A DNA stretch of 18,861 bases from Pseudoselenomonas ruminantium (lineage in GTDB: Bacteria; Bacillota; Negativicutes; Selenomonadales; Selenomonadaceae). How positions within the stretch are numbered: the first letter of the stretch is position 1; each line of letters begins with the position of its first letter. The notes beneath the pieces were generated by a model. The model had not been told where the DNA came from. It was given only the letters and a program-made list of their open reading frames with translations, and did not search any database. The stretch is taken from the NCBI GenBank assembly GCA_002448495.1, contig DJYL01000151.1, positions 1 through 18,861 on the forward strand, in the 5' to 3' direction. Shown here in pieces: positions 7,146 to 14,273 of the stretch. Both the position numbers and the translations under genes were made by a program.

Positions 7146-7179
7146 TAGGGCAGTATCTTTCTGCGCTATGGGCGCTTTT
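7139..7179 (+). terminator. Leader terminator (attenuator) of amtB-glnK
   Basis: A 15-position stem (7139-7153 with 7161-7175, 14 of 15 paired including one G-U) with a 7-base loop is followed by UUUU at 7176-7179. It lies about 44 bases before the amtB start and overlaps the second hexaloop hairpin, so it should form when that hairpin is not stabilised by protein. Confidence 0.8.
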
Positions 7180-7222
7180 CCTGTTTGCAGGTTCTTCTTT
7201 TGGCTATTGGAAAGGAATGATT

Positions 7223-8539
7223 ATGATGATGGATACCGGCGATACCGCATGGGTACTCATTAGTGCCGCTTTGGTCTTTATCATGACTCCCGGCCTGGCG
7301 TTCTTCTATGGCGGCATGGTGCGGAGCAAGAACGTACTCACCACGATTATGCAGAGTTTCTTCGTACTGGCACTTATCTCCGTGGAATTTATCCTCATTG
7401 GTTATACGATGGCCTTCGGCCCGGATGTGAACGGCTTTATCGGCAGCCTTGACAAAATCGGCCTTACGGGAATCGGCCTCAAGGTTATGGAGGGCAGTAC
7501 CATACCGGAACTGGCGTTTGTCGCTTTCCAGTGCATGTTTGCCGCGCTTACGCCGGCACTCATCACCGGTGCCTTTGCCGAACGCATGAAATTTGCCGCG
7601 TTTACCGTCTTTATCCTCTTGTGGGCTGTCTTTATCTACAATCCCATGGCACACTGGGTCTGGGGCGGCGGCTTCCTCGCCGAACTCGGTGCTCTAGACT
7701 TTGCCGGCGGACTCGTTATCCATATCCTCTCCGGTGTATCGGGCCTTACCATCTGCCTGCTGCTGGGCAAGCGGCATGGCTATCAGCATACGGCCATGCT
7801 GCCGCATAACCTGCCCATGACGGTCTTAGGCGCTGCGCTTCTCTGGTTCGGCTGGTTCGGTTTTAACGCGGGCAGCGCCTTGGGCGCTAACGCCCTTGCC
7901 GCCAATGCCTTTATCGTAAGTCAGGCGGCAGCGGCTGCCGCCGCGGTTTCCTGGGTGCTGGTGGAATGGAAGGTCAGCGGCAAGCCCACTATATTGGGCG
8001 CTGTCTCCGGCTGTGTGGCCGGCCTTGTCGCCATCACTCCGGCTGCCGGTTTTGTAACACCTATGCCCGCAGTGCTTATCGGTCTGCTTGGCGGCGTAAT
8101 CTGCTACTTTGCCGTAGCCGTTCTCAAGGAAAAACTCGGCTATGACGATTCCCTCGATGCCTTTGGCGTGCACGGCATCGGCGGCACCTGGGGCGCGATT
8201 GCCACCGGGCTTTGGGCAACCACCGAAGTCAATCCGGCCGGCGCTAACGGGCTGTTCTATGGTGACACGCACCTTTTCACCGCGCAGCTTATTTCCATTG
8301 CCGCAGCTTATGCGCTGGCTATTGGCGGTTCCTTTGTTCTCTACCAGCTCGTTCGCAGCTTTATGGAAACCCGCGCCGATGAAGCCGAAGAACTTACCGG
8401 CCTGGATATCGTGGAGCACGGCGAACGCGGCTACACCCGCGGGGTGCTAACCTCCAGCCCGCTTCTCGGCTCCTTCGAAACCTCCAGCGAGATGCTGGCC
8501 AATACCGTCATGCAGATGAATATGGCGGAGAAAGGATGA
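7223..8539 (+). CDS. amtB: Ammonium transporter AmtB
   Basis: An inner-membrane ammonium channel of 438 residues, with about 11 hydrophobic helices. The family motifs are clear: FFYGGMVRSKN near the N-terminus, GALDFAGGLVIH with the structural Asp and the first pore His, and FGVHGIGGTWGAIATG with the second pore His. The open frame reaches back to 6911, but this is upstream of the consensus promoter and cannot be translated from that transcript. AAAGGA (7211-7216) precedes a run of ATGs (7217, 7223, 7226, 7229); 7223 or 7226 has the best spacing. There is no clear signal peptide. Transcription is probably controlled by antitermination in the leader, and activity by the adjoining GlnK. Confidence 0.96.
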   Translation: MMMDTGDTAWVLISAALVFIMTPGLAFFYGGMVRSKNVLTTIMQSFFVLALISVEFILIGYTMAFGPDVNGFIGSLDKIGLTGIGLKVMEGSTIPELAFVAFQCMFAALTPALITGAFAERMKFAAFTVFILLWAVFIYNPMAHWVWGGGFLAELGALDFAGGLVIHILSGVSGLTICLLLGKRHGYQHTAMLPHNLPMTVLGAALLWFGWFGFNAGSALGANALAANAFIVSQAAAAAAAVSWVLVEWKVSGKPTILGAVSGCVAGLVAITPAAGFVTPMPAVLIGLLGGVICYFAVAVLKEKLGYDDSLDAFGVHGIGGTWGAIATGLWATTEVNPAGANGLFYGDTHLFTAQLISIAAAYALAIGGSFVLYQLVRSFMETRADEAEELTGLDIVEHGERGYTRGVLTSSPLLGSFETSSEMLANTVMQMNMAEKG

Positions 8540-8544
8540 TTGCC

Positions 8545-8925
8545 ATGCTGACTAAAATCGAAATCATCACCCGTTCCACGAAACTCGATGACCTGCTGCG
8601 CGCCCTCAACCGCATCGGCGTCATGGGCATTACCGTAAGTCAGGTCTTCGGCTGCGGCCTGTCCAAAGGCCATCAGGAAATCTACCGCGGCAAGAAATAT
8701 GATGTAAAACTCGTGCCCAAGATAAAAGTAGAAACCGTAGTTTCCGAAATCCCCGTGCCTACGGTACTCGCCACCTGCGAAGGCGTCCTGCGTACCGGCC
8801 AATTCGGTGACGGCAAGATTTTCGTCACCGAACTCAAAGACGCCGTCCGCATCCGCACCGGCCAGCACGGCAACGAGGCAATAAGGGATATTCCGGGGGA
8901 GAAAAAAGAGGGCATCAGTGCCTAA
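8545..8925 (+). CDS. glnK: PII nitrogen regulatory protein GlnK
   Basis: A 126-residue PII signal protein that binds ATP/ADP and 2-oxoglutarate and plugs AmtB through its T-loop. Visible: MLTKIEIITR start strand, the T-loop GCGLSKGHQEIYRGKKYDV with Tyr52 at the place of the classical uridylylated Tyr51, and the nucleotide-binding GDGKIFV and AVRIRTG segments. The C-terminus is slightly longer than usual. ATG 8545 lies 9 bases after AAAGG; an ATG at 8536 overlaps the amtB stop (ATGA) and is also possible, adding three residues. Either way the two genes are translationally linked. Named GlnK rather than GlnB because of linkage to amtB; whether the tyrosine is modified cannot be told. Confidence 0.95.
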   Translation: MLTKIEIITRSTKLDDLLRALNRIGVMGITVSQVFGCGLSKGHQEIYRGKKYDVKLVPKIKVETVVSEIPVPTVLATCEGVLRTGQFGDGKIFVTELKDAVRIRTGQHGNEAIRDIPGEKKEGISA

Positions 8926-8962
8926 ACGGCCTGTGTTCCATACATAAGACCATTTGACAAAA

Positions 8963-8990
8963 GGCCCGCTGACCGTTCCGTCAGCGAGCC
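8963..8990. terminator. Bidirectional terminator between glnK and the RelA/SpoT-like gene
   Basis: An 11-position stem with one mismatch (8963-8973 with 8980-8990) and a 6-base loop lies between two convergent genes. The minus-strand side is followed by UUUU, the plus-strand side by UCUUU. Confidence 0.7.
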
Positions 8991-9004
8991 TCTTTGCGTA
9001 TTTA

Positions 9005-9688
9005 TTAAGCTGTTTCCCAAACAATTTTCTTGGCCCCCGGCGGCATTTTCACCTGCTTGTTATAGGCAATGCTCTTAACCGTGGCATCAGCCACTTCCTC
9101 AGGTGTTGCTTCGGGATTTCTGCGGATTTCGTACACGCCATGGGATGCCTGTTTGATGGCATAGGACTGCGGCGTATGGAACTGCAATTCCGTTCTGACT
9201 CCCGCAGGGCTTAGAAGCTGTACATTGATGCCCTGATAGAATTTGCCGCCCCAGGCATTGCGAAATTTCACTATTTTATAACCGCCCGCCGTGAGTTTTT
9301 TCATCGCTTCCGGCACGCGGCGGCTGTAATCTTCATCTTTGATGACCAGTGTATAACGCAACACATCACTGATACCATCAGCGGCCTGCCCTAAATTTAC
9401 GTTATCCTTCACCGCATCGGCCAGAATCTTCTGCATCAGGCTGTCCTCCGCCTTGATGCGATGTTTGAGACCGATAAGGTATGCGCCTTTTTGCTCCAAA
9501 GCCCGCATATCCCGCGTAACATCCGGCTCTGCCGCCTGTGCTTCGGCAATCAGGCTCTGGGCCAGCACCGTCATGGTCACAACCATCACGGCAGTGATTT
9601 TGGTCAGCGAAGCCTTGACATATTGCAGACGCATTTTACTCATCATATTGCTGGTTATATTCTTGCTAATCTTCTTCATCTGGTTCAT
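9005..9688 (-). CDS. Exported protein with a RelA/SpoT synthetase-like domain
   Basis: A 227-residue protein. The N-terminus is long and basic with a hydrophobic stretch at about 31-48 and a likely cleavage site at 'AQA-AEP' (near residue 52), so it should leave the cytoplasm. The mature part carries, in order, HRIKAEDSLMQK (76-87), DVLRYTLV (108-115), GGKFYQGINVQLL (147-159), ELQFHT (167-172) and a nearby HGVYE. This order matches the RelA/SpoT (p)ppGpp synthetase fold: the R-x-K...S...K segment, the D..R strand with the metal-binding Asp (D108), and the E.Q..T strand with Glu (E167). The family link is from pattern reading only. ATG 9688 follows GGAGG; an upstream ATG at 9730 precedes the predicted transcript start. 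Alone in its own transcription unit, with no immunity-like partner seen. Confidence 0.65.
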   Translation of the reverse strand: MNQMKKISKNITSNMMSKMRLQYVKASLTKITAVMVVTMTVLAQSLIAEAQAAEPDVTRDMRALEQKGAYLIGLKHRIKAEDSLMQKILADAVKDNVNLGQAADGISDVLRYTLVIKDEDYSRRVPEAMKKLTAGGYKIVKFRNAWGGKFYQGINVQLLSPAGVRTELQFHTPQSYAIKQASHGVYEIRRNPEATPEEVADATVKSIAYNKQVKMPPGAKKIVWETA

Positions 9689-9730
9689 AATCTTGTTTCC
9701 TCCAGACTTGCAAACCTTTGAACAAGACAA

Positions 9731-9739
9731 AGTATAACA
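9731..9739 (-). promoter_or_regulatory. Extended -10 promoter of the RelA/SpoT-like gene
   Basis: On the minus strand TGTTATACT (extended -10 form, TG-N-TATACT). Transcription would begin near 9724, which supports translation start at 9688. No clear -35. Confidence 0.5.
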
Positions 9740-9784
9740 GAAATAAATGAAAATATGATGATTGACATTGAAAACAATCTGAAA

Positions 9785-9812
9785 AGAAAAAAGCCCTCAG
9801 AAAATGAGGACT
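9785..9812 (-). terminator. Intrinsic terminator of the ROK kinase gene
   Basis: On the minus strand an 8-bp stem (9792-9799 with 9805-9812) with a 5-base loop is followed by UUUUUUCUUUU. It starts 8 bases after the stop codon. Confidence 0.85.
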
Positions 9813-9819
9813 TTTTCCT

Positions 9820-10692
9820 TTATGCCATTAAACCAACAACAGCGCCCAGCAAATTGGCATCATTGCCATACTGGCAGGGCAATAACTTAGGCTTAATCCG
9901 CGCCACTTCTACTTTGTCCAGTATTTTCTGCAAGCGTTCAGCAATCGCCGGAATAAAGTCCGGACGGGTACTGATGGCCCCGCCAAAAATGATGGCCTCC
10001 GGGTCATACATATATTGAATATTGTAAACCGCCCGTGCCAGATATTCATACATCTTATCGATAAGGCGGACAGCATCCGCATCTCCCTGCTCGCGAAGGT
10101 CATAGACCATGCGGCCATCATAAGTATCTTCTGGCACACTGCGCAAAGCTGCCAGCTGACGGCACAGGCCGCCGGTAGAACCTACATTGCTGAGTATTTC
10201 GTAATCATCATTCATGACCATATAGCCAAATTCCCCGCCATGCTGATGTGAACCATGAATAACTTTTTTATCTTGTACCAAGGCGCCGCCCACGCCAGTG
10301 CCAATCACCAGATAAGCCAAATCCGTAAAGTCCCGGCCTGCACCAGTCCACGCCTCACCTAATGCCGCACAGTTCGCATCATTTTCCATGACCACGGTCA
10401 TGCCCAGCCGTTCTGACAAAGCCTGCCGGATGGGAAAATCATGAATATAATCTATAGCACTGCTGCCGCCGATAATTCCTGTGTCATTGTTCACTGCGCC
10501 CGGCATACTAAAGCCCGCGCCACCGACTTTTTCAGCAACCTGCAAACTTTCCTTAACCCTGATTACTTCCCGATAAAAATCCGTTAAAGTTTTCGGCGTC
10601 TTAAAACTGCCTTTATCCCGGAGATTGCCCGCACTATCCACCAGGGCGTATTTCACACTGCTGCCCCCAACATCATAAGCCAAGTAATTCAT
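9820..10692 (-). CDS. ROK-family sugar kinase (substrate unknown, zinc motif missing)
   Basis: A cytoplasmic kinase of 290 residues that should phosphorylate a sugar with ATP. Visible: the phosphate loop DVGGSSVKYALVD (7-19), the catalytic ENDANCAALGE, the second phosphate motif GTGVGGALV, and the late adenosine-site FGGAIS. Two zinc features of typical ROK proteins are absent: the EIGH histidine is Tyr (GGEFGYM), and the following CxCGxxGCxE cluster is replaced by NVGSTGGLC. This resembles ROK branches that act on beta-glucosides or related sugars, so glucokinase should not be assumed. ATG 10692 follows AAGGAGTG. Single gene with its own terminator; a TATAAT at 10716-10721 (minus) may be its -10 but would leave a very short leader. 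Confidence 0.85.
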   Translation of the reverse strand: MNYLAYDVGGSSVKYALVDSAGNLRDKGSFKTPKTLTDFYREVIRVKESLQVAEKVGGAGFSMPGAVNNDTGIIGGSSAIDYIHDFPIRQALSERLGMTVVMENDANCAALGEAWTGAGRDFTDLAYLVIGTGVGGALVQDKKVIHGSHQHGGEFGYMVMNDDYEILSNVGSTGGLCRQLAALRSVPEDTYDGRMVYDLREQGDADAVRLIDKMYEYLARAVYNIQYMYDPEAIIFGGAISTRPDFIPAIAERLQKILDKVEVARIKPKLLPCQYGNDANLLGAVVGLMA

Positions 10693-10806
10693 TTTTAGTC
10701 ACACTCCTTAATTTAATTATAGCAATAACGGCACAGTCAAACAGCATCTGCGAGCAATTCCGGTACACTGTTTCATAAAAGCTAGCCAAAAAAAATCTAT
10801 TTTGAA

Positions 10807-10830
10807 ATTCTGCCACATTTTCTGCAGAAC
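10807..10830 (-). terminator. Weak hairpin after hydG
   Basis: On the minus strand a 7-bp stem (10824-10830 with 10807-10813, one G-U) with a 10-base loop lies 17 bases after hydG. The U run comes only some 15 bases later, so termination may be partial. The rest of 10693-10846 holds nothing else that I can identify. Confidence 0.3.
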
Positions 10831-10846
10831 GATTATTGCCAGCTCC

Positions 10847-12295
10847 TCAGAAGCGAAAATCCCGCTTATCCGAATGTTTAATGGCTTCGATATGCTCGGC
10901 GGCAATCTGCCGTACTTTTTCTTTGGGGATTTTCTTTAGTTCTTCCTCAATCAGCTTATAGCCCAGTTCCCTTGTCTCCTCACTGGCGTAGTCGGTGAGG
11001 TATTCGGTAAGCGTCATCAAAGCATTGGGTGTACAGCAGTTCTGTATCTGCCCGCTCTTGCAAAGACTCATAAAGCGGTCGCCCGTGCGACCCTCCCGAT
11101 AGCAGGCGGTGCAGAAGGAAGGAATATGCCCGGTTTCCATCAGCCACTTGATGACCTCATCCAGCGTGCGCTGGTCGGACACATTGAACTGTTCCGTATC
11201 CGTGGGGCGTTCCTTCTCCGTATAACCGCCCACGCTGGTACGGCTGGCGCCGCTGACCTGACTGATGCCCACCTGCAGCATCTTTTCGCGCACCTGTTCG
11301 GACTCACGCGTGGAGATAATCATGCCGGTGTAGGGCACGGCCAGGCGGATACAGGCGGCAATCTTGGTGAAAATCTCATCGCTGATGGAGTTATCAAAGG
11401 CATCGGGGTCGATATCATCCGCCTTTTTCACGCGCGGCACGGAAATGGTATGCGGCCCGACACCATGCACCGCTTCAAGATGTTCGGCGTGCATAAGAAG
11501 TCCCGCAAACTCGTACTTATAGCCTTCCAGACCAAAGAGCACGCCCAGCCCCACATCATCAATGCCGCCTTCCATAGCCCTGTCCATGGCTTCCGTATGG
11601 TAGGCATAATCATGCTTCGGCCCCGTGGGATGAAGCCGCTCGTAACTTTCCTTGTTGTAGGTTTCCTGAAAGAGAATATAGGTGCCAATGCCCGCCTCTT
11701 TAAGCCTGCGGTAATTTTCCACCGTGGTCGCGGCGATATTCACATTCACGCGGCGGATGGCACCGTTCTTGTGCTTGATGCTATAGATGGTATGGATACA
11801 ATCCAAAATATAGTCCAGCGGATTGTTCACCGGATCTTCCCCGGCCTCAATAGCCAGCCGCTTATGCCCCATATCCTGCAAGGCAATAACCTCTGCCTTT
11901 ACTTCCTCCTGCGTGAGTTTCTTGCGGGGGATGTGCTTATTCTGCCCATGATAAGGACAGTAGACACAGCCGTTGACGCAGTAATTGGAAAGATACAGCG
12001 GCGCAAACAGTACAATGCGGTTGCCGTAAAACGCCTGCTTGATTTCCTCGGCGATTTCATACATGCGGGCAATCTTAGCCGGGTCTTCGCAGGCCAGCAA
12101 GACCGATGCTTCCCGATGGCTCAGCCCTCTGCAGGTATAGCCCGTACCGGTCTTAACCGGTCGGGCTTTTTCCAGTATTTCATCAATTAAAGCATAGTTT
12201 TCCTTATTTTCTTCCGCATAAGCAAGGGTTTTGCGGATTTCCGTATCATTGATAAATTCTTCGGCACGCAAAGAATGGGGATTGTACGCATACAT
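10847..12295 (-). CDS. hydG: [FeFe]-hydrogenase maturase HydG (tyrosine lyase, radical SAM)
   Basis: A 482-residue cytoplasmic enzyme that splits tyrosine into p-cresol and dehydroglycine and makes the Fe(CO)2(CN) unit of the hydrogenase H-cluster. The radical-SAM cluster motif is C106-x3-C110-x2-C113 (NYCVNGCVYC). The C-terminal auxiliary cluster motif is C395-x2-C398-x22-C421, exactly the HydG pattern, and separates it from the related ThiH. ATG 12295 is chosen because AAAGGA (12312-12307) is only 2 bases from the alternative ATG at 12304 but 11 from 12295. It follows the exported-protein operon by about 100 bases with its own extended -10. hydE, hydF and the hydrogenase gene hydA are not in the window. 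Confidence 0.95.
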   Translation of the reverse strand: MYAYNPHSLRAEEFINDTEIRKTLAYAEENKENYALIDEILEKARPVKTGTGYTCRGLSHREASVLLACEDPAKIARMYEIAEEIKQAFYGNRIVLFAPLYLSNYCVNGCVYCPYHGQNKHIPRKKLTQEEVKAEVIALQDMGHKRLAIEAGEDPVNNPLDYILDCIHTIYSIKHKNGAIRRVNVNIAATTVENYRRLKEAGIGTYILFQETYNKESYERLHPTGPKHDYAYHTEAMDRAMEGGIDDVGLGVLFGLEGYKYEFAGLLMHAEHLEAVHGVGPHTISVPRVKKADDIDPDAFDNSISDEIFTKIAACIRLAVPYTGMIISTRESEQVREKMLQVGISQVSGASRTSVGGYTEKERPTDTEQFNVSDQRTLDEVIKWLMETGHIPSFCTACYREGRTGDRFMSLCKSGQIQNCCTPNALMTLTEYLTDYASEETRELGYKLIEEELKKIPKEKVRQIAAEHIEAIKHSDKRDFRF

Positions 12296-12339
12296 CGTGA
12301 TCATCTTCCTTTCGATTGCTCAAAAGCTCTCCAATCACT

Positions 12340-12348
12340 AGTATAGCA
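12340..12348 (-). promoter_or_regulatory. Extended -10 promoter of hydG
   Basis: On the minus strand TGCTATACT (TG-N-TATACT), with transcription start near 12333. No good -35. There is no obvious terminator between the preceding operon (ending at 12399) and this site, so readthrough into hydG is possible. Confidence 0.5.
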
Positions 12349-12398
12349 CAATCCCCACAAAATGCTGACGCTTTAAATTCACAATTACATCTTTAAGA

Positions 12399-13634
12399 TC
12401 ATTTTGCTGCGCTGCCAATACGCTTATCTACCTCTTTATAGAAGTCTCCCAGAATTCTGCGTAAGGCATTGCCATAACGTTCTGAGTCCTCTTCCACAGC
12501 AGATTTCGTCAATATGGTTTTGCCCGTCTGAGAATCCACTAAACGCAAGTCCATCCCGACCCGATACCAGAATGTATTATATCCGTTATAATCGGTAATA
12601 CCGGTTTTATAGTATTCACGTCGGCCTTCATGTTCATTGCCCTTTTTATCGTACCATTTAAATCTTTCCGTATGGTCATAATACAGTGCTGTTGTCGCCC
12701 GTGGAGGAATCCATGTTTCACCGCGCTGATAGCACGTTACCTGGCCGGTAACATAGTAACGTCCGCCATTTGGGGAATAATCGACTTTTACGCGTTTCAA
12801 CCGGTCACCGGCTTCATCCTTGAACGCATAGTAAATCGTCTTGATGGCAAATTCATCGTTGACCGCACTGGCAGGCAAGGACAAATCGCGGAACCCCATT
12901 GTGGGGGCATTTGCAGGAACGTTTTGAGGCTTATCCTTCTTCAAACGGTTCCAGTCGCCGGTAAAATTTTTGGTAATTATATCAAAAGCATGCTCTTTTG
13001 TCTTATTGTAGCAGCGATAATAATCGATCATGGTCATCGCTTTCCTGCCTGTATAAGCATCATAAAGCACGAAGTCCATATCGATCATGCGCAGCGGCAA
13101 ATCTTTCGCCGGAATCATATGCGACTGCCACCAGCTTCTATGACTTAGACGGTAACGATCTCCATGTGGTCCATTCTTCTCATCATAGTAGCTTTCCATC
13201 CGGACATTGACCCATGTTGCCGGAGAATGGTCAATACGTTCCTTTTCCCAACGCAGACGGGGAACCAGGTAACCATCTGCCGCCGTAAGTTCCTTGACCG
13301 CCTGAAAGCGCTCCTCCTCTGAATTGAAATGCCGATCTAAAGCCTGATACTTAGGCTCCCGCAGGATGTGTTTCTGTTCTTCCGTGAATACCTTGCTGAA
13401 GCCCAAAAAATTTGTTTTCTTAATGCGTTTATTGGCTCGTTTATGCAGGATATTATTGTAAATCATGGAATCCTCAGCCGAGGCATTCTCTATGGGAAAC
13501 AGGATAATCTTCTTAAACTGATTTGCCTGTACCTCGGCGTTTTCATCCATCCAGATATTACCTTCAGCGCCAACAACCTTCATGGAAAACGCCATTGCCA
13601 ACACCAAACCGGGAATAATCTTTTTTAAATCCAT
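12399..13634 (-). CDS. Exported protein of unknown function, last gene of the CsgG-like operon
   Basis: A 411-residue protein with a signal peptide (MDLKKIIPG, hydrophobic core, likely cut after VVGA). I do not recognise the family as a whole. It keeps the landmarks of its neighbours: a first strand KKIILFPIEN, a central TAADGYLVPRL, and a strand-turn VLYDAYTGRKAMT. The turn recurs near the C-terminus as LRLVDSQTGKTILT, so there may be two such modules. The middle is rich in Arg, Lys, Tyr and Trp. No lipobox or transmembrane segment after the signal. ATG 13634 follows AGGAG by 8 bases; a TTG at 13640 is too close to it. It follows the previous gene by 26 bases. Probably periplasmic or outer-membrane associated, and probably a distant member of the same fold. 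Confidence 0.7.
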   Translation of the reverse strand: MDLKKIIPGLVLAMAFSMKVVGAEGNIWMDENAEVQANQFKKIILFPIENASAEDSMIYNNILHKRANKRIKKTNFLGFSKVFTEEQKHILREPKYQALDRHFNSEEERFQAVKELTAADGYLVPRLRWEKERIDHSPATWVNVRMESYYDEKNGPHGDRYRLSHRSWWQSHMIPAKDLPLRMIDMDFVLYDAYTGRKAMTMIDYYRCYNKTKEHAFDIITKNFTGDWNRLKKDKPQNVPANAPTMGFRDLSLPASAVNDEFAIKTIYYAFKDEAGDRLKRVKVDYSPNGGRYYVTGQVTCYQRGETWIPPRATTALYYDHTERFKWYDKKGNEHEGRREYYKTGITDYNGYNTFWYRVGMDLRLVDSQTGKTILTKSAVEEDSERYGNALRRILGDFYKEVDKRIGSAAK

Positions 13635-13660
13635 TTCCAAAACTCCTAAACAATAAGCAT

Positions 13661-14272
13661 TTATACAGCAGCCAAAAACTGCGCCGCCAAATTCTGTGCA
13701 GCTATATCCAGTGCACTATTTAACGCATCCCCAAGACCATTGTCCTTGCGATGCAAAATAACATTGTATTTGAGCTCACTCTTTCGCCGTGAATTTGCTG
13801 TTGTAACAAAAACCAAAGCTCCGCTGCGGGCATCCATAACCCGCATGCTGATTTCCACATGGACTGTGCCATCCTTGCCGCCCACTCCCAAAACACCGCT
13901 TTGTGCCCTGATATTGCTGACATTGGTGATAAACCCCAAGATAATATAATCCGCCTGCTTTTGCAATTCCAAATTAATCCGGCCCTCTCCCAGCTGATTG
14001 ATAAGCGCCGTTTCATCCATGCGGGCCCGGCTGGCCGTTTCATCATTATCCACGATACTAAACTTAGGATTCCCCGCCAATTCCGCATAAAGCGCTTCGC
14101 TGACTACCTGCCCCATCTCCTGAAAGCTGGTATCAATATCGGTCATCGTAATAGCGGATTTACTGATGCGGCTTTGAAATCCTGCCAGCATGACTACCGG
14201 TGCAGCCAAAGCCTGATTGCCATGTGCGGCCAGCATCACCAAAGTCATCAGCATGATAATCAATTTTCTCAT
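13661..14272 (-). CDS. Exported CsgG-like protein (second copy in operon)
   Basis: A 203-residue protein with a clear signal peptide (MRKLIIML..., cut after QALA). The mature part has the CsgG order: a first strand PVVMLAGF, helix with VVSEALYAELAGNPKFSIVDND, an ELQKQADYIILGFI strand, a strand EISMRVMDARSGALVFV, and a final amphipathic helix (LDIAAQNLAAQFL). It lacks the lipobox cysteine of true curli-secretion CsgG and is shorter, so it is better seen as the CsgG/LpoB-like periplasmic domain than as a pore. Its start is one base after the stop of the gene before it (TAA-A-ATG) with no strong ribosome site, so translation is coupled. Role unknown. Confidence 0.75.
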   Translation of the reverse strand: MRKLIIMLMTLVMLAAHGNQALAAPVVMLAGFQSRISKSAITMTDIDTSFQEMGQVVSEALYAELAGNPKFSIVDNDETASRARMDETALINQLGEGRINLELQKQADYIILGFITNVSNIRAQSGVLGVGGKDGTVHVEISMRVMDARSGALVFVTTANSRRKSELKYNVILHRKDNGLGDALNSALDIAAQNLAAQFLAAV

Positions 14273-14273
14273 T

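Noticed and set aside
7058..7190. Glutamine riboswitch in the amtB leader
   Set aside because: I could not find the conserved glnA-type core; the twin A1/G4 hexaloops with overlapping terminator explain the leader better.
6911..7222. N-terminal extension of amtB
   Set aside because: It lies across the consensus promoter and leader hairpins; a proper ribosome site precedes the ATGs at 7223-7226, where AmtB homology begins.
11126..12190. Long plus-strand open frame (about 350 codons) opposite hydG
   Set aside because: It lies wholly inside the unmistakable hydG, with no ribosome site or family motif.
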